A DNA stretch of 64,000 nt from Zoogloea dura (GTDB lineage Bacteria; Pseudomonadota; Gammaproteobacteria; Burkholderiales; Rhodocyclaceae), in contig NZ_JABBGA010000003.1 of NCBI RefSeq assembly GCF_012927165.1, positions 62,001 to 126,000 of the forward strand. Direction: 5' to 3'. Positions within the stretch are counted from its first letter, which is position 1; each line of letters starts with the position of its first letter. Both the position numbers and the translations under genes were made by a program. The notes under the pieces are model-generated. The model did not search any database. It was given only the letters and a program-made list of their open reading frames with translations, and was not told the DNA's origin. Below are positions 45,929-59,724 of the stretch, piece by piece.

Positions 45929-46711
45929 ATGCTGGCAGGTAGAACGGCTTTGGTGACGGGTTCCACTTCAGGAATCGGGCTGGCGGTAGCGCGGGCCCTG
46001 GCCCGGGCCGGCGCCCGGGTGATGCTCAACGGCTCGCGCCCGGCCGACGAAGCGGAGAGCCTGCGCGCCGGGCTGGCCGCCGAGACCGGCGCCGAGATCG
46101 GCTACACCCGGGCCAACCTGGCCCAGGCCGCGTCCGCCCGCGAACTGGTGGAGAGCACCATCGCCGCCTTTGGCAGCCTGGACATCCTGGTGAACAACGC
46201 CGGCATGCAGCACGTGGCGGCGGTGGACGCCTTCCCCGACGACAAGTGGGACGCGCTGATCGCCCTCAACCTGTCCTCGGTCTTCCACACCACCAAGGCC
46301 GCCCTGCCCGGCATGCAGGCGCGGGGCTGGGGGCGCATCGTCAACATCGCCTCCGCCCACGGCGTGGTCGCCTCGCCCTTCAAGGCGCCCTACACCGCCA
46401 GCAAGCACGCGGTGGTGGGCTTCTCCAAGGCCGTGGCGCTGGAAGTGGCCGAGCAGGGCATCACCTGCAACGCCCTGTGCCCCGGCTACGTGCGCACCCC
46501 CCTGATCGACAAGCAGGTGGTGGACCAAGCGAAAGTACACAACATGCCGGAAGACCGGGTGATCCGCGAGGTGATCCTGGCCGCCCAGCCCACCAAGCAG
46601 TTCGTGGAGGCGGACGAAGTGGCCGCCTTCACGGTGTTCCTGTGCTCCGATGCGGCAAAGTCCGTCACCGGCTCGGTACAACTCATCGATGGGGGCTGGA
46701 CCGCGAGGTAA
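45929..46711 (+). CDS. D-3-hydroxybutyrate dehydrogenase
   Basis: A 260-residue short-chain dehydrogenase: NAD-binding GSTSGIGLAVARAL, NNAG motif NNAGMQHVA, catalytic S-Y-K in IASAHG...YTASKHAV, and the C-terminal substrate-loop region AKVHNMPEDRVIREVILAAQPTKQFVEADEVA. The last part is typical of 3-hydroxybutyrate dehydrogenase, which oxidises D-3-hydroxybutyrate from PHB breakdown to acetoacetate. AGGAGAG precedes the ATG. norD follows after 24 bases and may be co-transcribed. Confidence 0.92.
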   Translation: MLAGRTALVTGSTSGIGLAVARALARAGARVMLNGSRPADEAESLRAGLAAETGAEIGYTRANLAQAASARELVESTIAAFGSLDILVNNAGMQHVAAVDAFPDDKWDALIALNLSSVFHTTKAALPGMQARGWGRIVNIASAHGVVASPFKAPYTASKHAVVGFSKAVALEVAEQGITCNALCPGYVRTPLIDKQVVDQAKVHNMPEDRVIREVILAAQPTKQFVEADEVAAFTVFLCSDAAKSVTGSVQLIDGGWTAR

Positions 46712-46735
46712 ACAGCCCCCGCAACGGAAGCAGAC

Positions 46736-48580
46736 ATGGAAGAGTTCATCGGCGGCCTGTGGCATCGCTTCATCACCCGCGCGGCAAGCCGTAGCCACCC
46801 GGCTGCGGCCGTGCGGCTGGCCGAGATGGAGCGCAGCGCCGGAATCCTCTTCCGGGCCCTCGGCGGCGACCCCGGCCTGCGGGTGGCCCCGGCCGCCGAG
46901 GTCGAGCACGGCGCCCGCCGAAACTGGCTGGCGCGCCTGGCCCACAGCGGCGAAAAGGCCGCCCTGGCCGCGCGGGACGCGGAGACCCTGCGCCTGCCGG
47001 CCGAGATCGCCCTGTTCCCCGACCGCACTCTCAACCGCGACCTCTACCTGTGGCTGATCGCCCAGGGTGCGGCCCTGCCCGCCGCGGGCCTCGATGCCGA
47101 CAGCTGGATCAGCGCCAACCAGCAGGCCAGCACCGCCACCCTGGCCGCCTTTCCCGGCTTTGCCGCGCGCTACCGCCGCCTGGTGGCCGCCGTGCTGGCG
47201 GAGCGCCCCGACCCCGCCCGCCTGCCGGCCGACGAGGCCGCCGCCGAACAGGCCATCCGCCAGGCCCTCGCCGAGCCGGGCAGCGTCACCCGCCTGCCCG
47301 CCGCCCGCCGCCCGCCCCAACCCGTGGCCCTATGGCTGTACCCGGCACCGGTGGCCATCGACCGGCGCAACAACGCCGCCGACCCCACCCCCGCCGAGCA
47401 GCGCGAGAGCGGCAAGAGCGCCGACGCCACCGATCGGCGCCGCCAGGCCAGCCGCGAGGACATGCCCGACGGCCGCAACGGCCTGATCCTGCCCTTCCGC
47501 GCCGAGAGCCTGCTGTCCTTTGCCGAATACGTGAAGGTCAATCGCAGCCACGAGGAGGGCGATGACGAGGACCCGGTGCGCGCCGCCAGCGAGATGGAGC
47601 AGGTGGCGGTGGCCCAGGACAGCCGCGACACGGCCTCCAAGGTGCGCTTCGACCTGGACCTGCCCTCCGCCGCCCACGACGACATCCCCCTCGAAACCGG
47701 CATCCTGCTGCCCGAATGGGACTGGAAGAAGCAGCAGCTCAAGCCGGACATGTGCCGCCTCGACGTGCTCGACCCGCGCGACGCCGAGCCCTGCGCCCTG
47801 CCTCCGCGCCTGATCGTGCCGGCCCGGCGCCTGCGCCGCCAGCTGGAAGCCCTCACCCCCGCCCGGCGCTGGCTCAAGAACCAGCCCGACGGCCAGGAGC
47901 TCGACCTGGACGCCTGCGTGCGCGCCTTCACCGACCGGCACAGCGGCCACGCCGCCAGCGCCAGCGGCGGCTACCTGTCCTGCGAGCGGCGCGAGCGCGA
48001 CCTGTGCTGCCTGGTGCTGGCCGACCTGTCCCTGTCCACCGACGCCTGGGTGAGCGACGAGCAGCGGGTCATCGACGTGATCCGCGACAGCCTGTGGCTG
48101 TTCAGCGAAGCCCTCGGCGCCACCGGCGACCCTTTCGGCCTGTACGGCTTCTCGTCGCGGCGGCGCGAGCACATCCGCTTCCACCGCATCAAGGATTTCG
48201 ACGATCGGGTGGACGACCGCATCCGCGGCCGCATCCAGGCCATCCGCCCGGGCTTCTACACCCGCATGGGCGCGGCCATCCGCCACGCCACGCAGATTCT
48301 CGCCAGACGCCCGGAGAGCCTGCGCCTGCTGCTGATCCTGTCGGACGGCAAGCCCAACGATGTGGATCACTACGAAGGCCGCTACGGCATCGAGGACACC
48401 CGGATGAGCCTGCACGCCGCCCGGGCCCAGGGCCTGCGCCCCTTCTGCGTCACCATCGACCGGGAGGGCGAAGCCTACCTGCCTCACCTCTTCGGGCCGG
48501 CAGGCTACAGCGTGCTGCGCAAGCCGGAAGAACTTCCGGTGCACCTGCCGCGCCTGTATGCCCGCCTGACCGCGGGCTGA
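46736..48580 (+). CDS. norD: NorD, nitric oxide reductase accessory protein
   Basis: A 614-residue protein with a C-terminal von Willebrand A domain (residues ~420-610). The metal-ion site DxSxS is present as LADLSLSTD, followed by ILSDGKPND. The N-terminal ~400 residues are the NorD-specific part (GLWHRFITRAASRSHPA..., LILPFRAESLLSFAEYVKVNR). NorD works with the AAA+ protein NorQ in maturation of the NO reductase NorCB. norC, norB and norQ are not adjacent, so norD is separated from its usual operon here. CbbO-type VWA proteins are related; the NorD call rests on the long N-terminal region and the denitrifier context. Confidence 0.88.
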   Translation: MEEFIGGLWHRFITRAASRSHPAAAVRLAEMERSAGILFRALGGDPGLRVAPAAEVEHGARRNWLARLAHSGEKAALAARDAETLRLPAEIALFPDRTLNRDLYLWLIAQGAALPAAGLDADSWISANQQASTATLAAFPGFAARYRRLVAAVLAERPDPARLPADEAAAEQAIRQALAEPGSVTRLPAARRPPQPVALWLYPAPVAIDRRNNAADPTPAEQRESGKSADATDRRRQASREDMPDGRNGLILPFRAESLLSFAEYVKVNRSHEEGDDEDPVRAASEMEQVAVAQDSRDTASKVRFDLDLPSAAHDDIPLETGILLPEWDWKKQQLKPDMCRLDVLDPRDAEPCALPPRLIVPARRLRRQLEALTPARRWLKNQPDGQELDLDACVRAFTDRHSGHAASASGGYLSCERRERDLCCLVLADLSLSTDAWVSDEQRVIDVIRDSLWLFSEALGATGDPFGLYGFSSRRREHIRFHRIKDFDDRVDDRIRGRIQAIRPGFYTRMGAAIRHATQILARRPESLRLLLILSDGKPNDVDHYEGRYGIEDTRMSLHAARAQGLRPFCVTIDREGEAYLPHLFGPAGYSVLRKPEELPVHLPRLYARLTAG

Positions 48581-48587
48581 CGCCGCT

Positions 48588-49346
48588 CTAGGCCAGCCCG
48601 GGACGGGTCGTCGCCAGCACGCCGGCCACGCTGCGCGACAGCTGGCGGACGGGTTCGGCGGAGGGACGGCCGAGCAGGAAACCCTGGGCGCACTGGCAGC
48701 CCAGCTGGTGCAGCAGGGCCAGGTCGCGCGCATCCTCGACGCCTTCGGCAATGCTCCGCCCCCCCTGGCGGGCGCCCTGCGCGAGCAAGGCATCCAGACC
48801 CTGGCGACGGTCGGGATCGGCGTGGATCCGCCCGATCCGGGAGGCCGCGATCTTCAGGAAGGCGCCGTCCCTCAAATTGGGGACGGGCGTATCGAAAGCC
48901 AGGCCGCAAGCCCGTTCGGCCAGGCGGACCAGGGCAGCATCCAGGCGCTCGGCCTGTGCCGCCGCCCCCATGCACTCGACCACCATCCGCCCGGGGGCCA
49001 GGCCGGCCTTGTCGAGCAGGCGGTCGAGCGCGTCACCCTCGGCCAGATCGATGATCATCGCCTCGCCGAAGTTGATGAACAGCCGGCCGGGCAGCTGCCC
49101 CTCCACGAAGGCGTCGATCGCCAGCCCCGCGGCGAGGCGCTCCAGTTCAATCCCCAGCCCGGCATCGCGGGCCACCCGCAGCAGTTGCTCCGGCGTGTGC
49201 AGCGGCGAATCGGCAGGCCCGCGCATCAGCGTCTCGTAGCCCAGCACCTCGCGCTGCTCGAGATCGAAGATGGGCTGGAACACGACGCTCAGGGCCTGGC
49301 TGAGCAGGATGCTGCGGAGATGGGTCACGAGACCGCTGAAGTACAT
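48588..49346 (-). CDS. EAL-domain protein, probably catalytically inactive
   Basis: A 252-residue stand-alone EAL domain without signal or receiver domain. Several metal-binding positions survive: E of GYETLMRG, N of LFINFGEAM, K of FLKIAAS, E of IAEGVED and Q of AQGFLLG. The DDFG-type loop is degraded (LAFDTPVPNL instead of LDDFGTGYSSL), and the ExTE motif reads VVECMG. Phosphodiesterase activity is therefore unlikely; binding of c-di-GMP or of a partner protein is more plausible. It converges with norD (7-base gap) and is divergent from the TonB receptor gene. Confidence 0.87.
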   Translation of the reverse strand: MYFSGLVTHLRSILLSQALSVVFQPIFDLEQREVLGYETLMRGPADSPLHTPEQLLRVARDAGLGIELERLAAGLAIDAFVEGQLPGRLFINFGEAMIIDLAEGDALDRLLDKAGLAPGRMVVECMGAAAQAERLDAALVRLAERACGLAFDTPVPNLRDGAFLKIAASRIGRIHADPDRRQGLDALLAQGARQGGRSIAEGVEDARDLALLHQLGCQCAQGFLLGRPSAEPVRQLSRSVAGVLATTRPGLA

Positions 49347-49477
49347 GGCGCGGGTGCACGGGCTGAATCAGTAATACCGACATTGTTGATGGCGGCTCAC
49401 GCAATTTGAATGAAACTTTTGTGAAGTCTCTGCACGGTCACACACGCGGCGCGGAGCACAGGCACTGGAACGCCCGT

Positions 49478-49506
49478 TTGATCTTGATTTCATACCCGGA
49501 TAAGAT
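49478..49506 (+). promoter_or_regulatory. Sigma-70 promoter of the TonB receptor operon
   Basis: TTGATC (49478-49483), a 17-base spacer and TAAGAT (49501-49506) form a good -35/-10 pair in the AT-richest part of the 247-base gap between the EAL gene and the receptor. The start would fall near 49513, about 80 bases before the receptor ATG. Confidence 0.6.
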
Positions 49507-49593
49507 GCGGCGGAATTTGTAAAACGCCGTTACACCCTTTATAGCTGCCCTATTTCGCGCCCTGCCGCGCCCTCTTCGGCCGTGATCCGGATC

Positions 49594-51630
49594 ATGAAGC
49601 CTCACCGCCTTGCGCTCCTTCTGTTCGGTCTTCCGGCCCTCTCCTGGGCTGACGCCCCGGCTATCGAAAACCTGCCCCTGGCCGGCTTCGTGGATGCCAC
49701 CAGCCTCGAGCAGCTCGGCAACCTGGTGGTCACCGACACCAAGCTGGGCCAGGCACCGGATTCGGTCACCCAGCAGATCCTGGTGCTGCGCAGCGACGAG
49801 ATCGAGCGCCTGCCCACCCCCAACCGCAACCTCGCCGAGCTGATGCGCCACACCTCGGGCCAGTTCGTCAATGTGCTGTCGCGCAACGACGCCAACTGGG
49901 GCGCCTACGCCGGCCTCGGCCCCAAGTACAACAGCTACCTGCTGGACGGCCTGCCGATCGACTCTTTCGTGGATGCGATGAGCCTGGACAGCGCCGCCAT
50001 CGAACGGGTGGAAGTCCACAAGGGGCCGGCCTCGGTGCTTTATTCCGGCTATCTGTCGATGGACTTCGTGGGCAACGAGACGCCCCTCGCCGGCACCACC
50101 AACTTCGTGCTGCGCAACCGGGTGGACGAAGCCCAGACGCGCTTTGCGGCGGGCGCCGGCAGCTATGGCACCTTTGCCGGCAGCGCCTACACCCAGGGGC
50201 GCAGCGGCGCCCTGAGCTACATACTGAGCGCCCGCCACGAGCGTTCCGACTACACCCCCTACGGCACCCGCGGCTCGTGGCTGCACACGGTGCAATCACC
50301 GCGCTACGAGAAGGACCGGGCCTTCGCCAAGCTCAGCTACGCCCTCGACCGACCCGACCACACGGTCTCCCTGTTCTACCAGCGGACTTTCCAGCAGGGC
50401 AACATGGGCCGCCCCAATCGGGATTTCGAGCACCACTACGACACCTTCAACTTCGCCTACAACAACCCCTTCGCCACCGACTGGCACCTCCAGTTCAAGT
50501 ACGGCGAGCGGCGCTACGACCGGCGCTTCGCCAACGACGCCTTTCCGGCCAGCCTGGCCCTGGTCAACCTGGAGAACACCCGCCAGACCATCCGCCCGGC
50601 CGACCTGACCTTCAGCCATCGCCACGGGCAGGACGCCCTGCTGACCCTCGGCGTCGACGCCCAGTGGGTGGACTACGCCACCGACCTGCGCGGCGCCGGT
50701 GGCGCCACATCGCGGGAGAACCGCGCCGAAGCCCGCTCGACGGGCTACTTCGTGCAGGAGAAGATCCGCCTGGACGACTGGATCCTGCGCGGCGGCCTGC
50801 GCCGCAACAGCCTGCACAACGATTACGCCCTGCTCGCCGGCAACACCCCGGACGTGCGCGCCGCCAGCTGGAGCAAGAACCTGTGGAGCCTCGGCACCCG
50901 CTACAACATGCATCCGGGCCTGGCCTTCTACGCCAACGCCGGCTCCAGCTTCATGGCCCCCACCGCCAAGCAGATCGGCGGCACGGTGTCCTCGCTGCAG
51001 GCCAGCGGCGAGCTGCCCAACCCGAACCTCAAGCCGGAGAGCGGCATCGGCCGCGATCTGGGGCTTGCCTGGCAGGCCAGCCGGGACCTGGCGGTCGACC
51101 TGCGCGCCTACCTCAACACCATCGGTGACGCCATCGTCACCAACATCGTCAGCGCCGCGCCCTCCCAAGTGCGCTCGGTGAACGCCGGCAGCGCCCGCGC
51201 CGCTGGCTACGAGGTGGATGCCCGCTACAGCCCGGCCGGCGGCAGCACCTTCTTCGCCAACTTCACGCGCACCCACAGCCGGGTCAGCGATCCGGTCAAT
51301 GCGGCCCAGGACGGCAGCGCCATCCCCTTCGCCCCGGACACCCTGGCCAATGCCGGCCTCAGCCTGCGCCTGCCCGGCGAGCTCAGCGCATCCGCCTACT
51401 ACCACTGGGTCGGCCGCTACTACGACAGCACCGACCGGGGCAGCCGCCAGGCCTACGGGCACTTCGGGGTGATCAACGCACGGCTGCAGAAGACCCTCGA
51501 CCGCCAGGGCAGCCAGGAGGTCCGCCTGACCCTCGACCTCAACAACCTGACCGACCGGCAATACCGCATGCCCTTCGACTTCCGGGACCCCGGCTTCAAT
51601 GCCTTCGTCGGCCTGGATGTGCGCTACTGA
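49594..51630 (+). CDS. TonB-dependent outer-membrane receptor
   Basis: A 678-residue protein: signal peptide (residues 1-23, LPALSWADA), an N-terminal plug (about 40-165: QQILVLRSDEIERLPTPNRN, YNSYLLDGLPIDSF, IERVEVHKGPASVLYSG) and a 22-strand-type barrel ending with the C-terminal aromatic residue GLDVRY. A TonB box may lie near NLVVTDTKL. The substrate is unknown; siderophores, vitamin B12 and other ligands are possible, with no tell-tale neighbour. Start at the ATG in front of the signal; a GTG 12 bases upstream is possible. Its end overlaps the YfiR-like gene by 14 bases. Confidence 0.9.
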   Translation: MKPHRLALLLFGLPALSWADAPAIENLPLAGFVDATSLEQLGNLVVTDTKLGQAPDSVTQQILVLRSDEIERLPTPNRNLAELMRHTSGQFVNVLSRNDANWGAYAGLGPKYNSYLLDGLPIDSFVDAMSLDSAAIERVEVHKGPASVLYSGYLSMDFVGNETPLAGTTNFVLRNRVDEAQTRFAAGAGSYGTFAGSAYTQGRSGALSYILSARHERSDYTPYGTRGSWLHTVQSPRYEKDRAFAKLSYALDRPDHTVSLFYQRTFQQGNMGRPNRDFEHHYDTFNFAYNNPFATDWHLQFKYGERRYDRRFANDAFPASLALVNLENTRQTIRPADLTFSHRHGQDALLTLGVDAQWVDYATDLRGAGGATSRENRAEARSTGYFVQEKIRLDDWILRGGLRRNSLHNDYALLAGNTPDVRAASWSKNLWSLGTRYNMHPGLAFYANAGSSFMAPTAKQIGGTVSSLQASGELPNPNLKPESGIGRDLGLAWQASRDLAVDLRAYLNTIGDAIVTNIVSAAPSQVRSVNAGSARAAGYEVDARYSPAGGSTFFANFTRTHSRVSDPVNAAQDGSAIPFAPDTLANAGLSLRLPGELSASAYYHWVGRYYDSTDRGSRQAYGHFGVINARLQKTLDRQGSQEVRLTLDLNNLTDRQYRMPFDFRDPGFNAFVGLDVRY

Positions 51631-52165
51631 GCCTGCCGGGCGCCCTCGCCCCGCCGCGCTGCGCGCCTGCGTCCCGCTCCTGCTGGCGGCCGGCCTGATG
51701 GCCTTCGCCCCACTGGCCCGGCCGGCCGAGCTGGAGGCCAAGGTCAAAGCCGCCTACGTCTTCCATGTCATCAAGTTCGTTGACTGGCCGGCCCTGCCCG
51801 GCGACGCCCTGACCCTGTGCATCAACGGCAGCGACGCGGTCAGTGCCCTGCTCGGCGACCTGGCCGGCAAGCCGGTCAAAGACCGCCCCCTGCGCGTCCT
51901 CGCCAGCCTGCCGGCCGACGTGGCCCAGTGCCAGGTGCTGTACGTGGGCGGCCCGGAACGGCGCTGGGCCGAGCTGCAGCCCCGCCTGCGCGGCCACAGC
52001 GTGCTCACCCTCAGCGACCAGGACGGCTTTGCCCGCAACGGCGGCATCGTCGGCTTCTACCCGGAGGCCGGCAGGATCCGGCTGGAGATCAACCCCGAGG
52101 CGGCCCGCCAGGCCAACCTCCGGATCAGCGCCAAGCTCCTCGAGCTGGCGCGGACCGTCCCCTGA
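51617..52165 (+). CDS. YfiR-like (DUF4154) periplasmic protein
   Basis: A 182-residue protein with a signal peptide (residues ~17-36, VPLLLAAGLMAFAPLARPA) and the DUF4154 domain: LEAKVKAAYVFHVIKFVDWP, TLCINGSD, CQVLYVGG, GIVGFYPEAGRIRLEINPEAA, LRISAKLLELARTV. In Pseudomonas YfiR is a periplasmic inhibitor of the cyclase YfiN and is redox-sensitive through cysteines; two cysteines lie in the mature part. Here it stands between an outer-membrane receptor and a kinase with a YfiN-type periplasmic domain, 15 bases apart, so the kinase is the likely partner. The start at 51617 lies inside the receptor gene. Confidence 0.88.
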   Translation: MCATEPAGRPRPAALRACVPLLLAAGLMAFAPLARPAELEAKVKAAYVFHVIKFVDWPALPGDALTLCINGSDAVSALLGDLAGKPVKDRPLRVLASLPADVAQCQVLYVGGPERRWAELQPRLRGHSVLTLSDQDGFARNGGIVGFYPEAGRIRLEINPEAARQANLRISAKLLELARTVP

Positions 52166-52180
52166 CCCGGACCCGCGGCC

Positions 52181-55590
<3,410 letters not shown>

Positions 55591-55594
<4 letters not shown>

Positions 55595-58536
55595 GCGACC
55601 TCTCCCTGCACCTCCCGGACAAGACCAAGCCGCGCATCCTGGTTGTGGATGACGTCAGCGAGAACCTGCACATCCTGGTCGGCATCCTGCGCGCCGACTA
55701 CGCCGTGGTGGTGGCCACCAACGGCCCCAAGGCCCTCGAGCTGGCCAGCCGCCTGCCGGCCCCCGACCTGGTCCTGCTGGACATCCGCATGCCTGGCATG
55801 GATGGCTATGAGGTGCTCCACCGGCTCAAGTCCGACCCCGGCACGGCGGACATCCCGGTGATCTTCGTCACCGCCCTGTCCGAGTCCGCCGACGAGGCGG
55901 TGGGCCTGCGCCTGGGCGCCGCCGACTACGTCACCAAGCCGATCAACCCAGAGCTGCTGCTGCTGCGCGTGCGCAACCAGCTCGAGCTGCGCGTGCACCG
56001 GCGCCGCCACCACGCCGCCAGCCTGGGCATCGACGCCCTGCGGCGGGAGGAGAAGCCGGCCCTGCTGCTGGTGGACGACATCCCCGACAACATCCACGGC
56101 CTGGCCGCGGTGCTGCAGGACGACTACCGGATCATGGTGGCCTCCAACGGCGCGCGCGCCCTGGAGGTGGTGAGCGGCCCCCATCCGCCCGACCTGGTGC
56201 TGCTCGACATCATCATGCCGGACATGGACGGCTACGAAGTCTGCCGGCGCATCAAGGCCACCCCCGACGGCAGCCGCATCCCGGTGATCTTCGTGACCGT
56301 GGTGGACCGCGTGGTGGACAAGGTGCAGGGCTTTTCGGTGGGCGCCGCCGACTACATCACCAAACCCTTCGACATCGACGAGGTGCGTGCCCGGATCCGC
56401 ACCCACCTCGACCTGAGCCGCCTGCAGCGCTCCCTCGAGGACCTGGTGGACGAGCGCATGGCCTCCCTGCACGAGGCCAACGAGGCCCTCGCCGAGAGCA
56501 AGGAGAAGTACCGCATCCTGGCCGAGTACTCGCCCAACTGGGAATACTGGGTCGACCCCCGTGGCGACTATCTCTACCTGTCCCCGGCCTGTCTGGAGGT
56601 ATCGGGCTACGGCCCGGTGGATTTCATCGGCGACCCGGACCTGATGCGCAAGCTCATCCACCCGGACGACCTGCCGATCTGGGATGCCCACGACGAGCGC
56701 CAGGCCACTCCCGGCGGCTACCGCCTGCCGCCCTTCCGCATCCGCGCGCGGGACGGCTCGGAGCGCTGGATCGAACACGTCTGCCAGCCTGTCATCGACG
56801 CCCACGGGCATTTCCTGGGCACCCGCGGCACCCACCGGGACGTCACCGAGCGGGTCATGGCCGAAGAACAGCGCGACCTCGCCGCCACCGTCTTCGCCAA
56901 CACCTCCGAGGCGGTCATCATCACCGACGCAGACAACCGCGTCCTCACCATCAACCCGGCCTTCACCGAGATCACCGGCTACACCCAGGACGACACCTTC
57001 GGCCGGCCGGCACGCCTGCTGCAGGCCGACCAGCTCGAGCCGGACAGCCACCGGGCCCTGTGGACCGCCGTGGAACAGACCGGCCGCTGGCAGGGCGAGA
57101 TCGCCGGGCGGAGCAAGGACGGCCATGCCTTCATCGCCTGGATCACCGTCAGCACCGTGTTCCGCGACGACCGGGCGGTGCACCGCCGGGTCGTGCTGTT
57201 TTCGGACATCACCGAGAAGAAGAAGGCCGACAACCTGATCTGGACCCAGGCCAACTACGACCACCTCACCAGCCTGCCCAACCGGCGCCTGTTCAATGAC
57301 CGCCTGGAGCGGGAGATCAAGAAGGCCCAGCGCGACAGCACCACCATCGGCCTGCTGTTCATCGACCTCGACCGCTTCAAGGAGGTGAACGAGACCCGCG
57401 GCCACGAAGTCGGCGACCTGCTGCTGGTGGAGGCCGCCAGCCGCATCCGCCAGTGCGTGCGCGACTACGACACGGTGGCCCGGCTGGGCGGCGACGAGTT
57501 CATGGTGATCCTGTCGGAGCTGCAGGATGGCACCGACATCGGCCGCATCGCCCAGGACATCATCGACCGCCTGTCACGCCCCTTCGAGCTGCACCGCGAC
57601 GAGCACTTCGTCTCGGCCAGCATCGGCATCACCCTCTACCCGGAGGACGGCAACAGCATCAGCGAGCTGATCAAGCATGCCGAGCGCGCCATGTACCTGG
57701 CCAAGGACGCCGGCCGGGCCTGCTTCCGCTTCTTCACCCGGGCCCTGCAGGAAGGCGCCGAGGAGCGGGTGCGCCTGGCCAGCGAGCTGCGCCGCGCCAT
57801 CGACGCCGGCCAGATCGAGCTCTACTACCAGCCCATCATCGAACTGGCCAGCGACCGCATCGTCAAGGCCGAGGCCCTGATGCGCTGGAAGCACCCGGAG
57901 CTCGGCTTCGTCAGCCCGGCCACCTTCATCCCGATCGCCGAAGACACCGGCACCATCCACGACCTGGGCGAATGGGCCTTCGCCCAGGTCGTGAAACAAA
58001 CCGGCCAGTGGCGCAACCTGCTCGGCCCCGACATCCAGATCAGCCTGAATGTGTCGCCAGCCCAGTTCAACACCGGCCCGCAGACCTTCCAGCGCTGGAT
58101 CGACGCCCTGCGCACAGCCGGCGTCCCCGGCGCCAACCTGGTGGTGGAGATCACCGAGGGCCTGCTGATGGATAACGCCCCGGGCATCCGCGACAGCCTG
58201 CTGTGCTTCCGCGACGCCGGCATCGGCGTCTCCATCGACGACTTCGGCACCGGCTACTCGTCGCTGTCCTACCTCAAGAAGTTCGACATCGACGTGCTCA
58301 AGATCGACCAGTCCTTCACCCGCAACCTGAGCCCCGACGGCGCCGACTTCGCCCTCTGCGAGGCCATCGTGGTGATGGCCCACAAGCTCGGCCTGAAGGT
58401 GGTCGCCGAGGGCGTCGAGACCGCGGAGCAACGGGACCTGCTGTGCCAGATCGGCTGCGACTACGCCCAGGGCTACCTGTTTTCCCGGGCAGTGCCGGCG
58501 GGCGAGTTCGAGGCACTCACCCTGCGCCATACATGA
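55591..58536 (+). CDS. REC-REC-PAS-PAS-GGDEF-EAL response regulator
   Basis: A 981-residue cytoplasmic c-di-GMP enzyme. Two receiver domains with phospho-acceptors D64 (LLDIRMPGMDG) and D206 (LLDIIMPDMDG); coiled coil; two PAS domains (~300-430, ~430-550). GGDEF at 633-637 with an intact I-site (RDYD five residues before), and EAL with EAL at 761-763 and DDFGTGYSSL from D883. Both output domains therefore look active, so net activity depends on signal. The kinase stop overlaps this start (ATGA), so it is the obvious target of the Hpt. It could raise or lower c-di-GMP. Confidence 0.94.
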
Positions 58537-58587
58537 CATGACGCGGCCCGCCCCGTGCCACAATCCGGGGCTTGCCCACCCCACCCG

Positions 58588-59724
58588 ATGCCCGTGATCA
58601 AGCTCCTGCACACCGCCGACTGGCAGATCGGCAAGCTGTTCGGCCAGTTCGACGCCGATGACGCCAGCGCCCTGGCCGAAGCCCGCATCGCCACCGTCGA
58701 AGGCCTCGCCCGCCTGGCCACCGAGGAACAGGTGGACCTGGTGCTGGTGGCCGGCGACGTCTTCGATGCCCAGGGCATTGCCGAAAAAACCGTGCGCCGC
58801 CTCTTCAACGCCCTGGCCGGCTACCGCGGCCCCTGGGTGATGATCCCCGGCAACCACGATGCCGGCCTGGCCGAATCCGTGTGGACCCGCGCGGCCCGCC
58901 TGCAGGCCATCCCGGCCAATGTGACGGTCTGCCTGAGCCCGGGGCCCGTGCTGCTGGCCAGCCCGCCGCTGGCCATCCTGCCCGCACCGCTGACCCAGCG
59001 CATCACCTACACCGACCTCACCGAGGGCTTCGCCGCCACCGACACCCCGGCCGGCCTGCCGCGCATCGGCCTGGCCCACGGCAGCGTGCAGGGCCTGCTG
59101 GCCGACGGCATCGACTCCACCAACCCCATCGCTGCCGGCCGTGCCACCCAGGCCCGCCTGGACTACCTGGCCCTCGGCGACTGGCACGGCACCCGCCAGG
59201 TGGATGAACGCTGCTGGTACGCCGGCACCCCCGAGACCGACAACTTCAAGGGCAACGACTCCGGCAACGCCCTGCTGGTCGAGATCGACGGCCCTGGAGC
59301 CTTGCCGCGCGTCACCCCCGTCGCCACCGGGCGCTACCGCTGGCACGACCGCACGAGCGAGCTCCTGGTGGGCAGCGACACCGACCGGCTGGTGGACGAA
59401 CTGGCCGGTTTCGGGGCCCTGGACGTGATCCAGCTGAGCGTTACCGGCCACACCGATCTGGCCGGGCACCGCCGCATCCAGCAGGCCATTGGCACCACCG
59501 GGGGGCGTGTCCGCAGCCTCGCCGCCGACCTCTCCGCCCTGCGCCTCGCCCCCACCGACGAGGACATCGCTGCGCTGCAGGCCGACGGCTACCTCGGCGA
59601 AGTCATCGACACACTGCGCCAGGGCCAGGAAGGCAACGACGCGGCCGCCGCCGGCGTCGCCCGCGATGCGCTGGCCCTGCTCGCCAGCCTGCTCGACGAA
59701 CAGCGCGGAAGCGACACCCGATGA
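58588..59724 (+). CDS. SbcD-like metallophosphoesterase
   Basis: A 378-residue calcineurin-like nuclease subunit. Metal-binding motifs in order: LHTADWQIG (D-x-H variant as HTADW), VAGDVFD, IPGNHDA, LAHGSV and YLALGDWHGTR. It resembles the YhaO/SbcD group that pairs with an SMC-like ATPase. Start at MPVIKLLHTADWQ, where the domain begins; the reading frame starts at a GTG 33 bases upstream. The stop overlaps the start of the ATPase gene (ATGA), giving the usual two-gene nuclease/ATPase unit. Confidence 0.9.
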   Translation: MPVIKLLHTADWQIGKLFGQFDADDASALAEARIATVEGLARLATEEQVDLVLVAGDVFDAQGIAEKTVRRLFNALAGYRGPWVMIPGNHDAGLAESVWTRAARLQAIPANVTVCLSPGPVLLASPPLAILPAPLTQRITYTDLTEGFAATDTPAGLPRIGLAHGSVQGLLADGIDSTNPIAAGRATQARLDYLALGDWHGTRQVDERCWYAGTPETDNFKGNDSGNALLVEIDGPGALPRVTPVATGRYRWHDRTSELLVGSDTDRLVDELAGFGALDVIQLSVTGHTDLAGHRRIQQAIGTTGGRVRSLAADLSALRLAPTDEDIAALQADGYLGEVIDTLRQGQEGNDAAAAGVARDALALLASLLDEQRGSDTR

